The notes under the pieces: model-generated
What the model saw: the letters and a program-made list of their open reading frames with translations, nothing else
The model's database searches: none
Told to the model about the DNA's origin: nothing
From: Pasteurella sp049670895
GTDB taxonomy: Bacteria > Pseudomonadota > Gammaproteobacteria > Enterobacterales > Pasteurellaceae
DNA: 64,000 nt
Strand: one strand, 5' to 3'
NCBI RefSeq assembly: GCF_049670895.1
Contig: NZ_CP187170.1
In this document: positions 52,501 through 60,554 of the stretch, piece by piece
Numbering within the stretch: position 1 is the stretch's first letter
How the letters are laid out: every line of letters begins with the position of its first letter
Program-made: the position numbers and the translations under genes

Positions 52501-53439
52501 GCACGGGCAAAAGCTGAAGAAGCCAAAGCAAAATCACTTGCCCAATTGGTCGATCAAAAAACCTATACTAGCCAAGTGACCAATACCGCACTTTCCTTGC
52601 TGTCTGCCCATGCGAACATTGCACGACAAGTGGGACAAAATTTAGATCGTCAACACCTTGCAAAATATGACTCACCGTTTCAGGTTTGGACAAACCATGA
52701 AGTGCAAAAAACCCATAATTCATCGGAAAACTACCGCACTTATCAACAAACCAATCAGTTAACCCAAATTGGTGTTGATGGTACCTTCACGGAGCAAGGA
52801 GATATTCGACTCGGTGCCGTACTGAGTGCAACACAAGCACAAAGCCGTTTTGACGATGAGATCACCAATAAAACCCGTTGGCTACAAGGCTCAGCGTATC
52901 TGAAAAAAGTCTTTGAGTCAGGGCTGTTTGCGGCGGTGGATGCCAGTGTTGCTCAAAGTCACGATCACCTCTCTCAACATGCTGGATTATCCTCCATCAA
53001 ACAAGGGCTATATGCGGCAGGATTATCCATTGGTTATCATAAAGCATGGAGCAATGTGGAGATCAATCCAATGCTCACCGCTCGCTACCACCATTTCAGT
53101 GATCAAGCGTATATGCTCAATGAATTATCTGTGCAAACACAGGCGATGAGCTTCCTCTCTTATCAAGCGGGGCTGAAGCTTGCAAAAACCTTTGATTTAG
53201 GCACATGGTCACTGATTGCCAGTGCAACCACTTATTACAGCGATGCTTCACAGAAACAATTTGCTATAAGTGTGGATAATGAAATGTTTAAGCAACAATT
53301 TGGTCGCTATTTGATGCAAGAAATTGGCTTAACCGCCAAACTGAAAAAATGGCAACTTAATACCAATTTGGGACTCTCAAGGGGGAATCAAATCCGTAGA
53401 CAACACAGTGCCAATATGCAGTTAAGTTACCACTGGTAA
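49534..53439 (+). CDS. S6-family serine protease autotransporter (Hap/IgA-protease-like)
   Basis: This is a 1301-residue type V secreted protein. After a long signal peptide ending TVSA, the protease domain starts VRGDVDYQYFRDFAENKGVF. The catalytic triad is His106 (SVQHNETY), Asp151 (KEDFHVPRLHKLVTE) and Ser253 (GDSGSP). The beta-helix passenger has DRLSKLGKGTLLVNGKG and YFGYRGGRLDVNGLAL, both typical of Hap and IgA1 proteases. A helical linker rich in Glu, Lys and Ala (about 970-1015) leads to a beta-barrel (about 1050-1301) ending YHW. Target and adhesive role cannot be read. The Pro-rich hinge of classical IgA1 proteases is absent, and the length is closer to Hap. Confidence 0.92.
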   Translation: MLTQSQHSLKKTFCLSVLAHCLALCYSPTVSASIVRGDVDYQYFRDFAENKGVFSLGASNVPIVDKNGNALGVMLNNIPMIDFSSVSRQFGIATLIAPQYITSVQHNETYPAVSFGAEGNIPDAHHFHYFLTNRNDYPDPPTKQFPLAKEDFHVPRLHKLVTEVAPATVSQLGSDPAAYQNGRFSAFVRIGSGRQATEQAKKGRTELSEGYEYLTAGAALNIASNEKYRLHAKGSLFTGDYGPLITYGALGDSGSPLFGYDSKAKRWVLVGVLELWWGEDAKHNRYTIPHQGFIQHTKRKDIAGSIKNAVLDSTFMWEAQGKTSYMKSEKQTLKVDLKNEALTAQDTLAQRPSLAHGKHVHFEGKKGTLVLKNNIDQGAGALYFHTHFVVKPLDQQTYLGGGVFVSKNKTVEWQVANPKGDRLSKLGKGTLLVNGKGVNHGDLSVGDGVVILDQKADKNGAKQAFNQVGITSGRPTLILNSADQTPLDNLYFGYRGGRLDVNGLALRFNYIQNADDGARIVNHHPQKRADLTIKGYAPFSEKDIRWQVPGRGYNTDLAALYEDKDPQTGRVRGYFILTGNNPSQPFPTHQQHNENWQFISQNKAQAIQFVINRNHQARQRATFSGYFGETDPARHNGAMSITYHPTLKQATWLLSGGMKLNGDFNIHDGVVMLSGRPTPHAMNMQTKKEVVLEHDWLNRLFQATSFNVKNHAKLYVGRNVEQVKGNFNAENQAELHLGFKQRDPICQRSDYTGLTHCHQNTLQHRNFMALPKTHIQGNIQLQDQAKLHLGFARLEGTIEGGKSTSVSMTSRARWTLTGDSHIGHLHMMKLPEESSTIYLSRAGERFNTLHINGDLTGNGLFVFRLDLDKATGDNVVVEGDIQGKYAINVFTNRNSTPKTVFFARSEAHAALPSLKERFTLLKAKHQRSQATFDTHLVDLGAYRYTFREEYQNNQFALRLSSPALDAKIAEEERITLEKQQADQDTAQALARAKAEEAKAKSLAQLVDQKTYTSQVTNTALSLLSAHANIARQVGQNLDRQHLAKYDSPFQVWTNHEVQKTHNSSENYRTYQQTNQLTQIGVDGTFTEQGDIRLGAVLSATQAQSRFDDEITNKTRWLQGSAYLKKVFESGLFAAVDASVAQSHDHLSQHAGLSSIKQGLYAAGLSIGYHKAWSNVEINPMLTARYHHFSDQAYMLNELSVQTQAMSFLSYQAGLKLAKTFDLGTWSLIASATTYYSDASQKQFAISVDNEMFKQQFGRYLMQEIGLTAKLKKWQLNTNLGLSRGNQIRRQHSANMQLSYHW

Positions 53440-53451
53440 AGGGGGGAGTCG

Positions 53452-53484
53452 AAAAAATTTAGCCCTCGTAAAGAGGGCTAAATT
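53452..53484. terminator. Bidirectional terminator between autotransporter and dtd
   Basis: AATTTAGCCCTC pairs perfectly with GAGGGCTAAATT around GTAAA. The minus strand continues with a T-run, so it should end the dtd operon as well as the autotransporter message. Confidence 0.85.
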
Positions 53485-53495
53485 CAATAAGCAGA

Positions 53496-53930
53496 TTATA
53501 CTTCCAACCAGAAGGTTACTGGGCCATCATTGGTCAAACTCACTTGCATATCTGCCGCAAATTGACCGCGAAAAGTCGGTATTTTTGCACCGCACTTTTC
53601 TACCACATAATCGTATAACGCCTCTGCTTGCTCAGGGTTCGCCCCACGAGAAAAGCTCGGGCGAAGCCCTTTTTGCGTATCCGCCGCCAATGTAAATTGC
53701 GACACCACCAACAGCTGTCCATTGACTTGTTGAACATTCAAATTCATTTTGCCCGCCTCATCGCTAAACACCCGATAATTAAGCACTTTCTCAATCAAAC
53801 GGTCGGCTTTGGTGTGATCATCGTCTTTTTGCACCCCAAGTAACACCAACAACCCTTGTCCGATTTCACCGACAATCTGATTCTCCACTTCAACTTTCGC
53901 TTGGCTAACACGTTGAATTAAGGCAATCAT
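53496..53930 (-). CDS. dtd: D-aminoacyl-tRNA deacylase
   Basis: Dtd removes D-amino acids from mischarged tRNAs. The 144-residue protein has the active-site motifs SQFTLAAD near residue 78 and GPVTFWLEV at the C-terminus. It overlaps yihY by 4 bp, the same yihY-dtd order as in E. coli. Confidence 0.95.
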   Translation of the reverse strand: MIALIQRVSQAKVEVENQIVGEIGQGLLVLLGVQKDDDHTKADRLIEKVLNYRVFSDEAGKMNLNVQQVNGQLLVVSQFTLAADTQKGLRPSFSRGANPEQAEALYDYVVEKCGAKIPTFRGQFAADMQVSLTNDGPVTFWLEV

Positions 53931-54877
53931 TCTGCTTTCTCCAATACCGCTTTTCTTTGTGCAATTTCAGCTTTGAGTGCTTGTTCGGTTTGCTCGATTT
54001 TTTGTTGTAAAGCAGGTTCGTTTACATCGGCTTCAATCAAGGCGTCAACACTGATTTTACCTTGCTGACATAACTTGTAATCAGCCAAAACCGAAGCCAA
54101 TTGTGCCCCAATTAAAATCACCACCCAACTTAACTGAATCCACAATAGCATAATCGGTAACGTAGCCATGGCACCATAAATCAATTGGTAGGATGGAAAT
54201 GTCGTCACATACCAAAGGAACGCTTGTTTACCCAATGTAAAAAACACTGCAGCCACTAACGCCCCAATCGCAGAATGCATAATTTTGACTTTTTTATTTG
54301 GCACAACCGTATAAATCAACGTGAAGATTAACCAAGTTAAAAAGAACGGAACCACACTCAATATTTTAAACCCGAAAGGCAAGGAAATATTTTCATTTAA
54401 CATGGCTGCAATGTACGAACTTACCCCAATACTTGCCCCAATTAATAAAGGGCCTAAGGTCAAAATCAGCCAATAAATGGCAAATGAAAACACCACTGGG
54501 CGAATAGTGGAATCATGCCAAATAGAATTTAGGGTGCGATCAATAGAGTTAATCAGCATTAATGCCACCACCACTAAACTTATTACGCCTACCGCACTCA
54601 TTTGTTTTGAGTTACTCACAAACTCATCAATGTATTGCCCCACCATATCGCTCGCTTGGGGAGCAAAGTTATTGAAAATAAACCCTTTTAACTCCCCTGT
54701 GACTTCATTAAACACAGGAAAGGCAGAAAAAATTGAAAATACCACCATCACTAAAGGGACAAGGGCAAGCATGGTGCTATAAGTCAAATATCCTGCGGCT
54801 TGGCTTAATTTATTTTGCTGGAAACGAAGCCAAAATAATTTCAAAAAAACGAGCGTATTGTTTAAAACGCTATTCAC
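53927..54877 (-). CDS. yihY: YihY/BrkB family membrane protein (UPF0761)
   Basis: This is a 316-residue inner-membrane protein with six predicted helices: LSQAAGYLTYSTMLALVPLVMVVFSIFSAFP near the start, then PVVFSFAIYWLILTLGPLLIGASIG and WIQLSWVVILIGAQLASVLADY. The family was once annotated as RNase BN, which is wrong; its role is unknown. I chose the GTG at 54877, which has GGAGG 6 bp upstream and overlaps the ychJ stop by 4 bp. A TTG at 54895 would place the ribosome site inside the gene. Confidence 0.87.
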   Translation of the reverse strand: MNSVLNNTLVFLKLFWLRFQQNKLSQAAGYLTYSTMLALVPLVMVVFSIFSAFPVFNEVTGELKGFIFNNFAPQASDMVGQYIDEFVSNSKQMSAVGVISLVVVALMLINSIDRTLNSIWHDSTIRPVVFSFAIYWLILTLGPLLIGASIGVSSYIAAMLNENISLPFGFKILSVVPFFLTWLIFTLIYTVVPNKKVKIMHSAIGALVAAVFFTLGKQAFLWYVTTFPSYQLIYGAMATLPIMLLWIQLSWVVILIGAQLASVLADYKLCQQGKISVDALIEADVNEPALQQKIEQTEQALKAEIAQRKAVLEKAE

Positions 54878-55368
54878 AGTAAACCTCCACAACAATGTTT
54901 AAATTTTTTCATTGAACCACAAACACAAGGTGCTTTCATCTTCGGCAATGCCACCGTGGGATCAACAAAATACCAACGTTGTGCAATATTAACAAACAAT
55001 GACATTTCGTGATGCACTTGTGTCTGTGCTTGTTGACCAAAAAACGCCTTAAATTCCACTTGGCTATGCATATGAGACAGTGGAACATATTGCACAATCT
55101 CCAACCCCAACCACGTGGTGTTATCCGCCCAAGCTTGCAATTCCTCCACGGGCAATAAGGCTTGTTGGCTAGGCACTGTGGTTTGCACAATGTAATCTAT
55201 TTTTTTCAAGACATACGCCGCATAACGTGAACGCATCAACAACATCGCATTTTCAGGAAACTGTTGCTGTTGATGATAAGGCTGACAACAGGTTTGATAA
55301 GGTTGCCCTGACAGGCAGGGACAAAGTGCGGTGAATTTTTCGGTGATTTTCACAATATTTTTACTCAT
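54874..55368 (-). CDS. ychJ: YchJ family SEC-C motif protein (UPF0225)
   Basis: This 164-residue protein has a Cys-rich SEC-C motif at each end, CPCLSGQPYQTCCQPYH at residues 17-33 and CVCGSMKKFKHCCGG at the C-terminus, which probably bind zinc. The middle has an NTF2-like fold (MRSRYAAYVLKKIDYIVQTT). The function is unknown. It overlaps yihY by 4 bp. An uptake core lies near its start. Confidence 0.88.
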   Translation of the reverse strand: MSKNIVKITEKFTALCPCLSGQPYQTCCQPYHQQQQFPENAMLLMRSRYAAYVLKKIDYIVQTTVPSQQALLPVEELQAWADNTTWLGLEIVQYVPLSHMHSQVEFKAFFGQQAQTQVHHEMSLFVNIAQRWYFVDPTVALPKMKAPCVCGSMKKFKHCCGGLL

Positions 55369-55417
55369 AAGGCTGAACAGATTTTTCGTTAAACAAAGGA
55401 TTTCCCCTCATTCCACC

Positions 55418-56050
55418 TCAAAGGCGAGGTAGCAAGCTCATCCCATAGTGAATCAAACTAATGGCAATCGCCCACATAATCACCCCAATGCACAAATCTA
55501 AAATCCGCCATGTAACGGGACGTTGGAAGAATCGGCTTAATAACCCTGCTCCATAGCCTAAGCTAAAGAACCAAAGGGCAGACATCAGCAATGCCCCCGC
55601 CAGAAAAAGCAATTTCTCATTAAACGCTAACGTGCCTGCAATACCGCCTAAAATCACCACCGTATCCAAATACACATGCGGATTTAATAGCGTGATCAAC
55701 AACGTTGCCACCACCGCATGACGAGTGGTTTGAAGGCTGGCGGTTTGTGCCATCAACTGTAACGAGGCATTGCCTTGATAAGCCGACAAAAATGCCTTTA
55801 ACCCATAAAGCAATAAAAAACCACCACCCAAAAACGCCAACGCCACCGTGGCAACAGGACTTTGGCTGATTAAAGATCCTAATCCAAGCACCCCTAAAGA
55901 AATTAAGACGATATCACACATAAAACAGGTTAAAATCACCGCCAAAATATTTTGTTTAAGCAACCCCTGCTTCAACACAAAAGCATTTTGTGCACCAATG
56001 GCAATAATTAAACCAGAGGTCACCAAAAAGCCTTGTAAGAGGTATTCCAT
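55418..56050 (-). CDS. argO: LysE/ArgO-type amino-acid exporter
   Basis: This 210-residue inner-membrane exporter of the LysE superfamily starts MEYLLQGFLVTSGLIIAIGAQNAFVLKQG, the conserved first helix. LNPHVYLDTVVILGG is the second signature. ArgO exports arginine and canavanine in E. coli. I chose the ATG at 56050, which has AAGGAAATT upstream; the longer opening adds 16 residues without family support. It is divergent from rpe. Confidence 0.88.
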   Translation of the reverse strand: MEYLLQGFLVTSGLIIAIGAQNAFVLKQGLLKQNILAVILTCFMCDIVLISLGVLGLGSLISQSPVATVALAFLGGGFLLLYGLKAFLSAYQGNASLQLMAQTASLQTTRHAVVATLLITLLNPHVYLDTVVILGGIAGTLAFNEKLLFLAGALLMSALWFFSLGYGAGLLSRFFQRPVTWRILDLCIGVIMWAIAISLIHYGMSLLPRL

Positions 56051-56152
56051 AAAGAATTTCCTTAATAATTCAACCATAAAGTAGTACACTAAACGCAATA
56101 TTTTCTCTTTGCAAGTGTTTAATTTAACAACTTGTTTACCTGTGAGGCCACG

Positions 56153-56833
56153 ATGAAACCCTATTTAATCGCTCCTTCGATTTTGTCTGCGGATTTAGCC
56201 CGTTTAGGTGAAGATGTTGAAAACGTCTTAGCCTGCGGTGCCGATGTGATTCATTTTGATGTGATGGATAATCATTATGTCCCCAACTTAACCTTTGGCC
56301 CTGCAATCTGCAAAGCCTTGCGAGATTATGGCATTACCGCACCTATTGATGTGCACCTCATGGTAAAACCTGTCGATCGCATTATTCCCGATTTTGCTAA
56401 AGCAGGGGCAAACTACATTACCTTCCACCCTGAAGCCTCCGAACATATTGATCGCTCGCTCCAACTGATTCGAGATTGTGGCTGCAAATCGGGTTTAGTG
56501 TTTAATCCTGCCACACCATTAAGCTATTTAGATTATGTGATGGACAAAGTGGATGTGATTTTATTAATGTCAGTCAATCCAGGGTTTGGGGGACAATCTT
56601 TTATTCCAAACACACTTCACAAATTACGTGAAGCCCGTCGACGTATCGACGAAAGCGGGTTAGATATTCGTTTAGAAGTCGATGGTGGGGTGAAAGTCAA
56701 CAACATTGCCGACATTGCCAAAGCAGGAGCAGATATGTTTGTCGCAGGTTCAGCGATTTTTGATCAACCAGATTACCAAGCAGTGATCAATGCGATGCGT
56801 CAGGAATTGGCGACCGTCTCATCACGCACCTAA
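56153..56833 (+). CDS. rpe: Ribulose-phosphate 3-epimerase
   Basis: Rpe interconverts ribulose-5-phosphate and xylulose-5-phosphate. The TIM barrel shows IAPSILSADLARLGEDV, DVMDNHYVPNLTFGP, VHLMVKPVDR, LLMSVNPGFGGQSFIP and LEVDGGVKVNNI. The ATG at 56153 gives the normal N-terminus MKPYLIAPS and 226 residues. rpe-gph-trpS is the order also seen in E. coli, downstream of dam. Confidence 0.95.
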   Translation: MKPYLIAPSILSADLARLGEDVENVLACGADVIHFDVMDNHYVPNLTFGPAICKALRDYGITAPIDVHLMVKPVDRIIPDFAKAGANYITFHPEASEHIDRSLQLIRDCGCKSGLVFNPATPLSYLDYVMDKVDVILLMSVNPGFGGQSFIPNTLHKLREARRRIDESGLDIRLEVDGGVKVNNIADIAKAGADMFVAGSAIFDQPDYQAVINAMRQELATVSSRT

Positions 56834-56851
56834 TCAACACTGAGGGATAAC

Positions 56852-57526
56852 ATGACACAATTTAAACTTATTGGCTTTGACCTTGATGGTACCTTAGTCA
56901 ACAGCCTGCCAGATTTGGCACTTTCCGTAAATTCCGCATTAGCCGAATTTGATTTACCACAAGCACCTGAAGCCCTAGTCGTAACGTGGATTGGGAACGG
57001 GGCAGATGTTTTGCTTAACCGTGCATTAGAGTGGGCAAAAGAACAAACCGGCAAACAACTTAATGAAGAGCAAGTGAATCAGCTAAGACAGCGTTTTGGT
57101 CACTATTATGGTGAAAACCTGTGTAACTTAAGCCGCCTATACCCGAACGTCAAAACCACCCTAGAACAATTAAAAGCACAAGGCTACTTGCTTGCGGTGA
57201 TCACCAACAAACCGACCAAACACGTACAACCTGTGCTACACGCCTTTGGCATCGATCACCTATTTAGTGAACTGTTAGGCGGACAATCCTTACCAGCCAT
57301 TAAACCCCACCCAGGGCCGCTTTATTATTTATGTGGCAAATTTGGTTTATATCCAAAACAAATCCTCTTTGTCGGCGACTCAAAAAATGATATTTTAGCC
57401 GCTCACGCTGCGGGCTGTGCCGTGGCAGGCCTCACTTACGGCTATAACTACAACATCCCGATTGCAGAATCCAAGCCAGATTGGGTCATTGATGATTTTG
57501 CACAGATTTTGACGATTTTGAAATAA
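56852..57526 (+). CDS. gph: Phosphoglycolate phosphatase
   Basis: Gph is a HAD phosphatase that clears 2-phosphoglycolate, for example from DNA-repair ends. The 224-residue protein has FDLDGTLVNSLPDL (motif I), VITNKPTKH (motif II) and FVGDSKNDILAAHAAG (motif IV). It lies between rpe and trpS with short gaps, so the three are probably one operon. Confidence 0.93.
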   Translation: MTQFKLIGFDLDGTLVNSLPDLALSVNSALAEFDLPQAPEALVVTWIGNGADVLLNRALEWAKEQTGKQLNEEQVNQLRQRFGHYYGENLCNLSRLYPNVKTTLEQLKAQGYLLAVITNKPTKHVQPVLHAFGIDHLFSELLGGQSLPAIKPHPGPLYYLCGKFGLYPKQILFVGDSKNDILAAHAAGCAVAGLTYGYNYNIPIAESKPDWVIDDFAQILTILK

Positions 57527-57535
57527 GGAACAACA

Positions 57536-58534
57536 ATGACAAAACCCGTTGTATTAAGTGGCGTACAGCCTTCAGGAGAACTGACCATCGGCAACTACCT
57601 CGGTGCATTACGCCAATGGGTAAAAATGCAAGATGATTATGAATGCTTATTCTGCATTGTGGATTTACATGCCATTACCGTACGTCAAGATCCCGAAAGT
57701 TTACGCAAAGCCACATTAGATGTACTCGCCTTATATCTCGCTTGCGGCATTGACCCAGAAAAAAGCACCATTTTTATTCAATCCCACGTGCCAGAACACA
57801 CCCAACTGGCTTGGGTGCTTAACTGCTACACCTATTTTGGCGAAATGGGACGTATGACCCAATTTAAAGACAAATCTGCACGCCATGCCGAAAATATCAA
57901 CGTGGGACTATTCACTTACCCCGTCCTCATGGCGGCAGATATCTTGTTATATCAAGCCAACCAAGTGCCCGTAGGGGAAGATCAAAAACAACATTTAGAA
58001 ATTACCCGTGATATTGCCAACCGCTTTAATGCCTTATATGGCGACTTATTTGCCGTGCCTGAACCTTTCATTCCTAAAGCAGGGGCACGTGTGATGTCAT
58101 TACTTGAGCCTGACAAAAAAATGTCGAAATCGGACGAAAACCGCAACAACGTGATCGGCTTATTAGAAGATCCTAAAGCCGTAGCGAAAAAAATCAAACG
58201 TGCCGTCACCGATTCCGATGACCCCCCTGTCGTTCGTTATGATGTGAAAAACAAAGCTGGCGTATCTAACTTGTTGGATATTCTCTCTGGGGTAACAGGC
58301 AAATCCATTGCAGAATTAGAAGCGGAATTTGAAGGGAAAATGTATGGTCATTTAAAAGGTGCCGTTGCAGAAGAAGTGTCTGCCATGTTGACCACCTTAC
58401 AAGAACGCTTCCACCACTTCCGCAGTAATGAAGCCTTATTGAATAATATCGCTCGAGAAGGGGCTGAAAAAGCACGTCAACGTGCAAAAGCCACATTAGA
58501 TGCGGTTTACCAAGCGGTCGGCTTTGTTGCCTAA
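57536..58534 (+). CDS. trpS: Tryptophanyl-tRNA synthetase
   Basis: This is a class I aminoacyl-tRNA synthetase of 332 residues. The HIGH-like motif is GELTIGNYLGAL at residues 14-25, followed by VDLHAIT, ADILLYQANQVPVGEDQKQHLE and the KMSKS loop. AAGGAACAACA gives the start. It is followed by a cluster of three uptake cores that probably forms the terminator. Confidence 0.96.
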   Translation: MTKPVVLSGVQPSGELTIGNYLGALRQWVKMQDDYECLFCIVDLHAITVRQDPESLRKATLDVLALYLACGIDPEKSTIFIQSHVPEHTQLAWVLNCYTYFGEMGRMTQFKDKSARHAENINVGLFTYPVLMAADILLYQANQVPVGEDQKQHLEITRDIANRFNALYGDLFAVPEPFIPKAGARVMSLLEPDKKMSKSDENRNNVIGLLEDPKAVAKKIKRAVTDSDDPPVVRYDVKNKAGVSNLLDILSGVTGKSIAELEAEFEGKMYGHLKGAVAEEVSAMLTTLQERFHHFRSNEALLNNIAREGAEKARQRAKATLDAVYQAVGFVA

Positions 58535-58561
58535 TTTCATCAAAAAGCTCGTCTAAAACAG

Positions 58562-58609
58562 ACCGCACTTTTCGCCCAAAAAAGTGCGGTTATTTTTACC
58601 GCACTTTTG
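58562..58609 (+). terminator. Triple uptake-sequence hairpin after trpS
   Basis: ACCGCACTTTT (58562-58572), AAAAAGTGCGGT (58579-58590) and ACCGCACTTTT (58598-58609) are three uptake cores in alternating orientation within 48 bp. Either neighbouring pair forms a GC-rich stem; the second pair ends in a T-run and makes a credible terminator. Inverted uptake pairs doubling as terminators are a known Pasteurellaceae habit. Confidence 0.8.
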
Positions 58610-58663
58610 TTTCTCATCGCCTTATATCTGTCAAAAAACGAAAAGCATTATAGTAAGCAAATC

Positions 58664-59614
58664 TTATGGTTTTACCTCGCCTCGTTTACCCCCAAACACT
58701 TCATAAACTCTGTCATATCTTGCCTGTACAGGTTGCTCAATAGGTTTTGCAGGCTCGTTAGGCTGTGGTATTGAAGCATGCGGTGCTTCAGGTTCCGAAG
58801 ATACACCTTCTCCAGGTTCCGCCACAGAAAAGCCAGGTATAAATTTAGCAGACTTTCCAATATAGCCTACGACTTCTTCTGCATTCGGCCCAACAAATGT
58901 CCCTGCATATTCCATTTTCCTTGCGTTATATGTTGCATCACCCACAAATCCTGTTTTACCCTCGCCACTAACGAATACTGCTTTTCCCAATTGAATATCT
59001 GCCAACGTTTTGCCCGTATTCATTTTACGCTCATACACTTTACCCGATGCCACCTTCTCCGAAAAATCCACATCTAAGCGCAAGCGTCCTGCTGTTGCCA
59101 CCCCCGCAGAATAGCCTTCATAAACGGCGGTTCCTTTGTCTGGAATCATATCACGAGACGTAGAGAGTATAGTACCATCGCCGAAGATGCCTGCCCCCCC
59201 GTCATTAACACTTTGCGGTGGAAGTATAAAGCCATCCTCATCGGCTTTAACATTGCCCACTAATTTCCATCCCCATGTAGAATAAGGCAAATTGATCACT
59301 TTCAGTTTACTCGGTTTACCGTCTGAGTGAGGAAGCTCTACAGGCTTTACACCTTCAGGCAAGTCCGCAAGCGAGAGGTTTTGCTCTTCCTCCCCATCGT
59401 GGATTTTAATTATTTTAAGATTCTTGACCATCTCAACATACTTTGGATCAACCTCATCCATCGCTTTTTTATTTAGATTTGGGATAAACTCATCACCCGT
59501 ATTATTCGGGTTATCACCCGCTTTTTTCTTCCACCAAGCAGCACTATTGCCATCACTACTACCACATGCACTTAATACCATCGCCATCAATACCACTAAT
59601 AAGGACTTTTTCAT
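58664..59614 (-). CDS. Orphan TbpB/fHbp-like surface lipoprotein 4
   Basis: This 316-residue lipoprotein has the lipobox LSAC (Cys 17). The barrel half shows GKTGFVGDATYNARKMEYAGTFVGPNAEEVVGYIGKS, the same YxGxFxGPxAxExxGy motif as the three lipoproteins of the Slam locus. It differs in a longer N-terminal handle (about 20-150, with LPYSTWGWKLVGNV) and a Pro/Glu-rich C-terminal extension (about 265-300). There is no Slam gene beside it, so export would need the Slam at 36830-38287 or another outside the window. The promoter lacks the AAAACTGGCARAAT core. GGAGGAAAT is a strong ribosome site. The ligand is unknown. Confidence 0.65.
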   Translation of the reverse strand: MKKSLLVVLMAMVLSACGSSDGNSAAWWKKKAGDNPNNTGDEFIPNLNKKAMDEVDPKYVEMVKNLKIIKIHDGEEEQNLSLADLPEGVKPVELPHSDGKPSKLKVINLPYSTWGWKLVGNVKADEDGFILPPQSVNDGGAGIFGDGTILSTSRDMIPDKGTAVYEGYSAGVATAGRLRLDVDFSEKVASGKVYERKMNTGKTLADIQLGKAVFVSGEGKTGFVGDATYNARKMEYAGTFVGPNAEEVVGYIGKSAKFIPGFSVAEPGEGVSSEPEAPHASIPQPNEPAKPIEQPVQARYDRVYEVFGGKRGEVKP

Positions 59615-60532
59615 ATTTCCTCCAATATTGTGAAAATTTTCTATACGACCTCAATTAACTCGACCAAAATAGACCAACTTTTCAGCCTTGACCTAATAAT
59701 ACTGTATTTGTCGATCAAAAAACAATCATATTAACATAGTAAAATGTGTGTATTTTATCTCCAAAAATCCTAAACCCATGAATTCAAAAACAAATAAAGC
59801 ATTCTCTTTTTGCATAAAAAGACAAAAAAAGATCATGAAAAGATATAAAAAATCAACATCAAGACAATAAAAAAGCACCATTTAGGTGCTTTTGGATTAT
59901 GTAACCTTTCGCTGTTAAACAAGTCAACACAAATTATTCAATACCAATGTACTGTGCAGTGTTTTCTGAAGGAGAAAATGAGAATACTAAACCTATCCAA
60001 GCCTTGTAATAAAAGCGTTGATGAGATTTGATAGATTGGCGAGATCATGGGAGTTGAATTTAGAGCCTAACCATTTGAATATAAATAGATTTATTTTAAA
60101 CAAATAAAAATAGGTAACAAAACAGGTAACAAAAACTGTTCCCCCCCCTATTTTTTGATTGCTTTTTATACTAACTTTCTGTTTGATTATCTTCCCTAAA
60201 AATGAGTTTCTTTACATTATAAAAAAGGACTCATTAAAACTTATTAAGAGGGTATCAGCCATTGGCGGAGACTTATCATATATACGTTAGGATAATTTTC
60301 CTAACGGTGAAATACCTCACTCTTATCTATTTGCTAATAAGCGTTGTGCAAATTTGCATATCGGACAATAACAATACGGATTATCTTCATATAAATACGG
60401 ATAAAAAAACTCGTTATTAATGATCATTTACATGGGGGTGTTTTTAAAAATGACATTCTAAGCACAGAAAATTAACTAAGAAATTTGTGTATTGAAGTGA
60501 TAAATTTGATTGGCTAATGAATTGAGGGTAAA
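59615..60532. other. Long AT-rich non-coding stretch
   Basis: About 900 bases hold no convincing gene. They contain the upstream region of lipoprotein 4, the first 34-bp direct repeat, a 17-codon ORF with a fair ribosome site (GGAGAAAATG, starting at 59979), two AGGTAACAAAA repeats near 60111-60134, and a run of eight C at 60141-60148. This looks like the scar of past insertions; I see no intact integrase or transposase. Confidence 0.5.
59872..59905. repeat. 34-bp direct repeat, copy 1 (contains hairpin)
   Basis: The sequence is identical to 62377-62410. It holds the hairpin AAAGCACC ATTTA GGTGCTTT followed by TGGATTATGTAAC. The two copies flank the GNAT-ASCH gene pair at about 2.5 kb distance in the same orientation. 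Confidence 0.85.
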
Positions 60533-60538
60533 GAAAAA

Positions 60539-60554
60539 CCGCCAATGTGGCGGC
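60539..60554 (-). terminator. Terminator after the ASCH gene
   Basis: On the minus strand GCCGCC pairs with GGCGG(T) around ACATT and is followed by TTTTTCTTT, directly after the ASCH stop codon. Confidence 0.8.

Noticed and set aside
60141..60148. Phase-variable C-tract
   Set aside because: The run is not within a coding region or an obvious promoter spacer, so no switching gene can be named.
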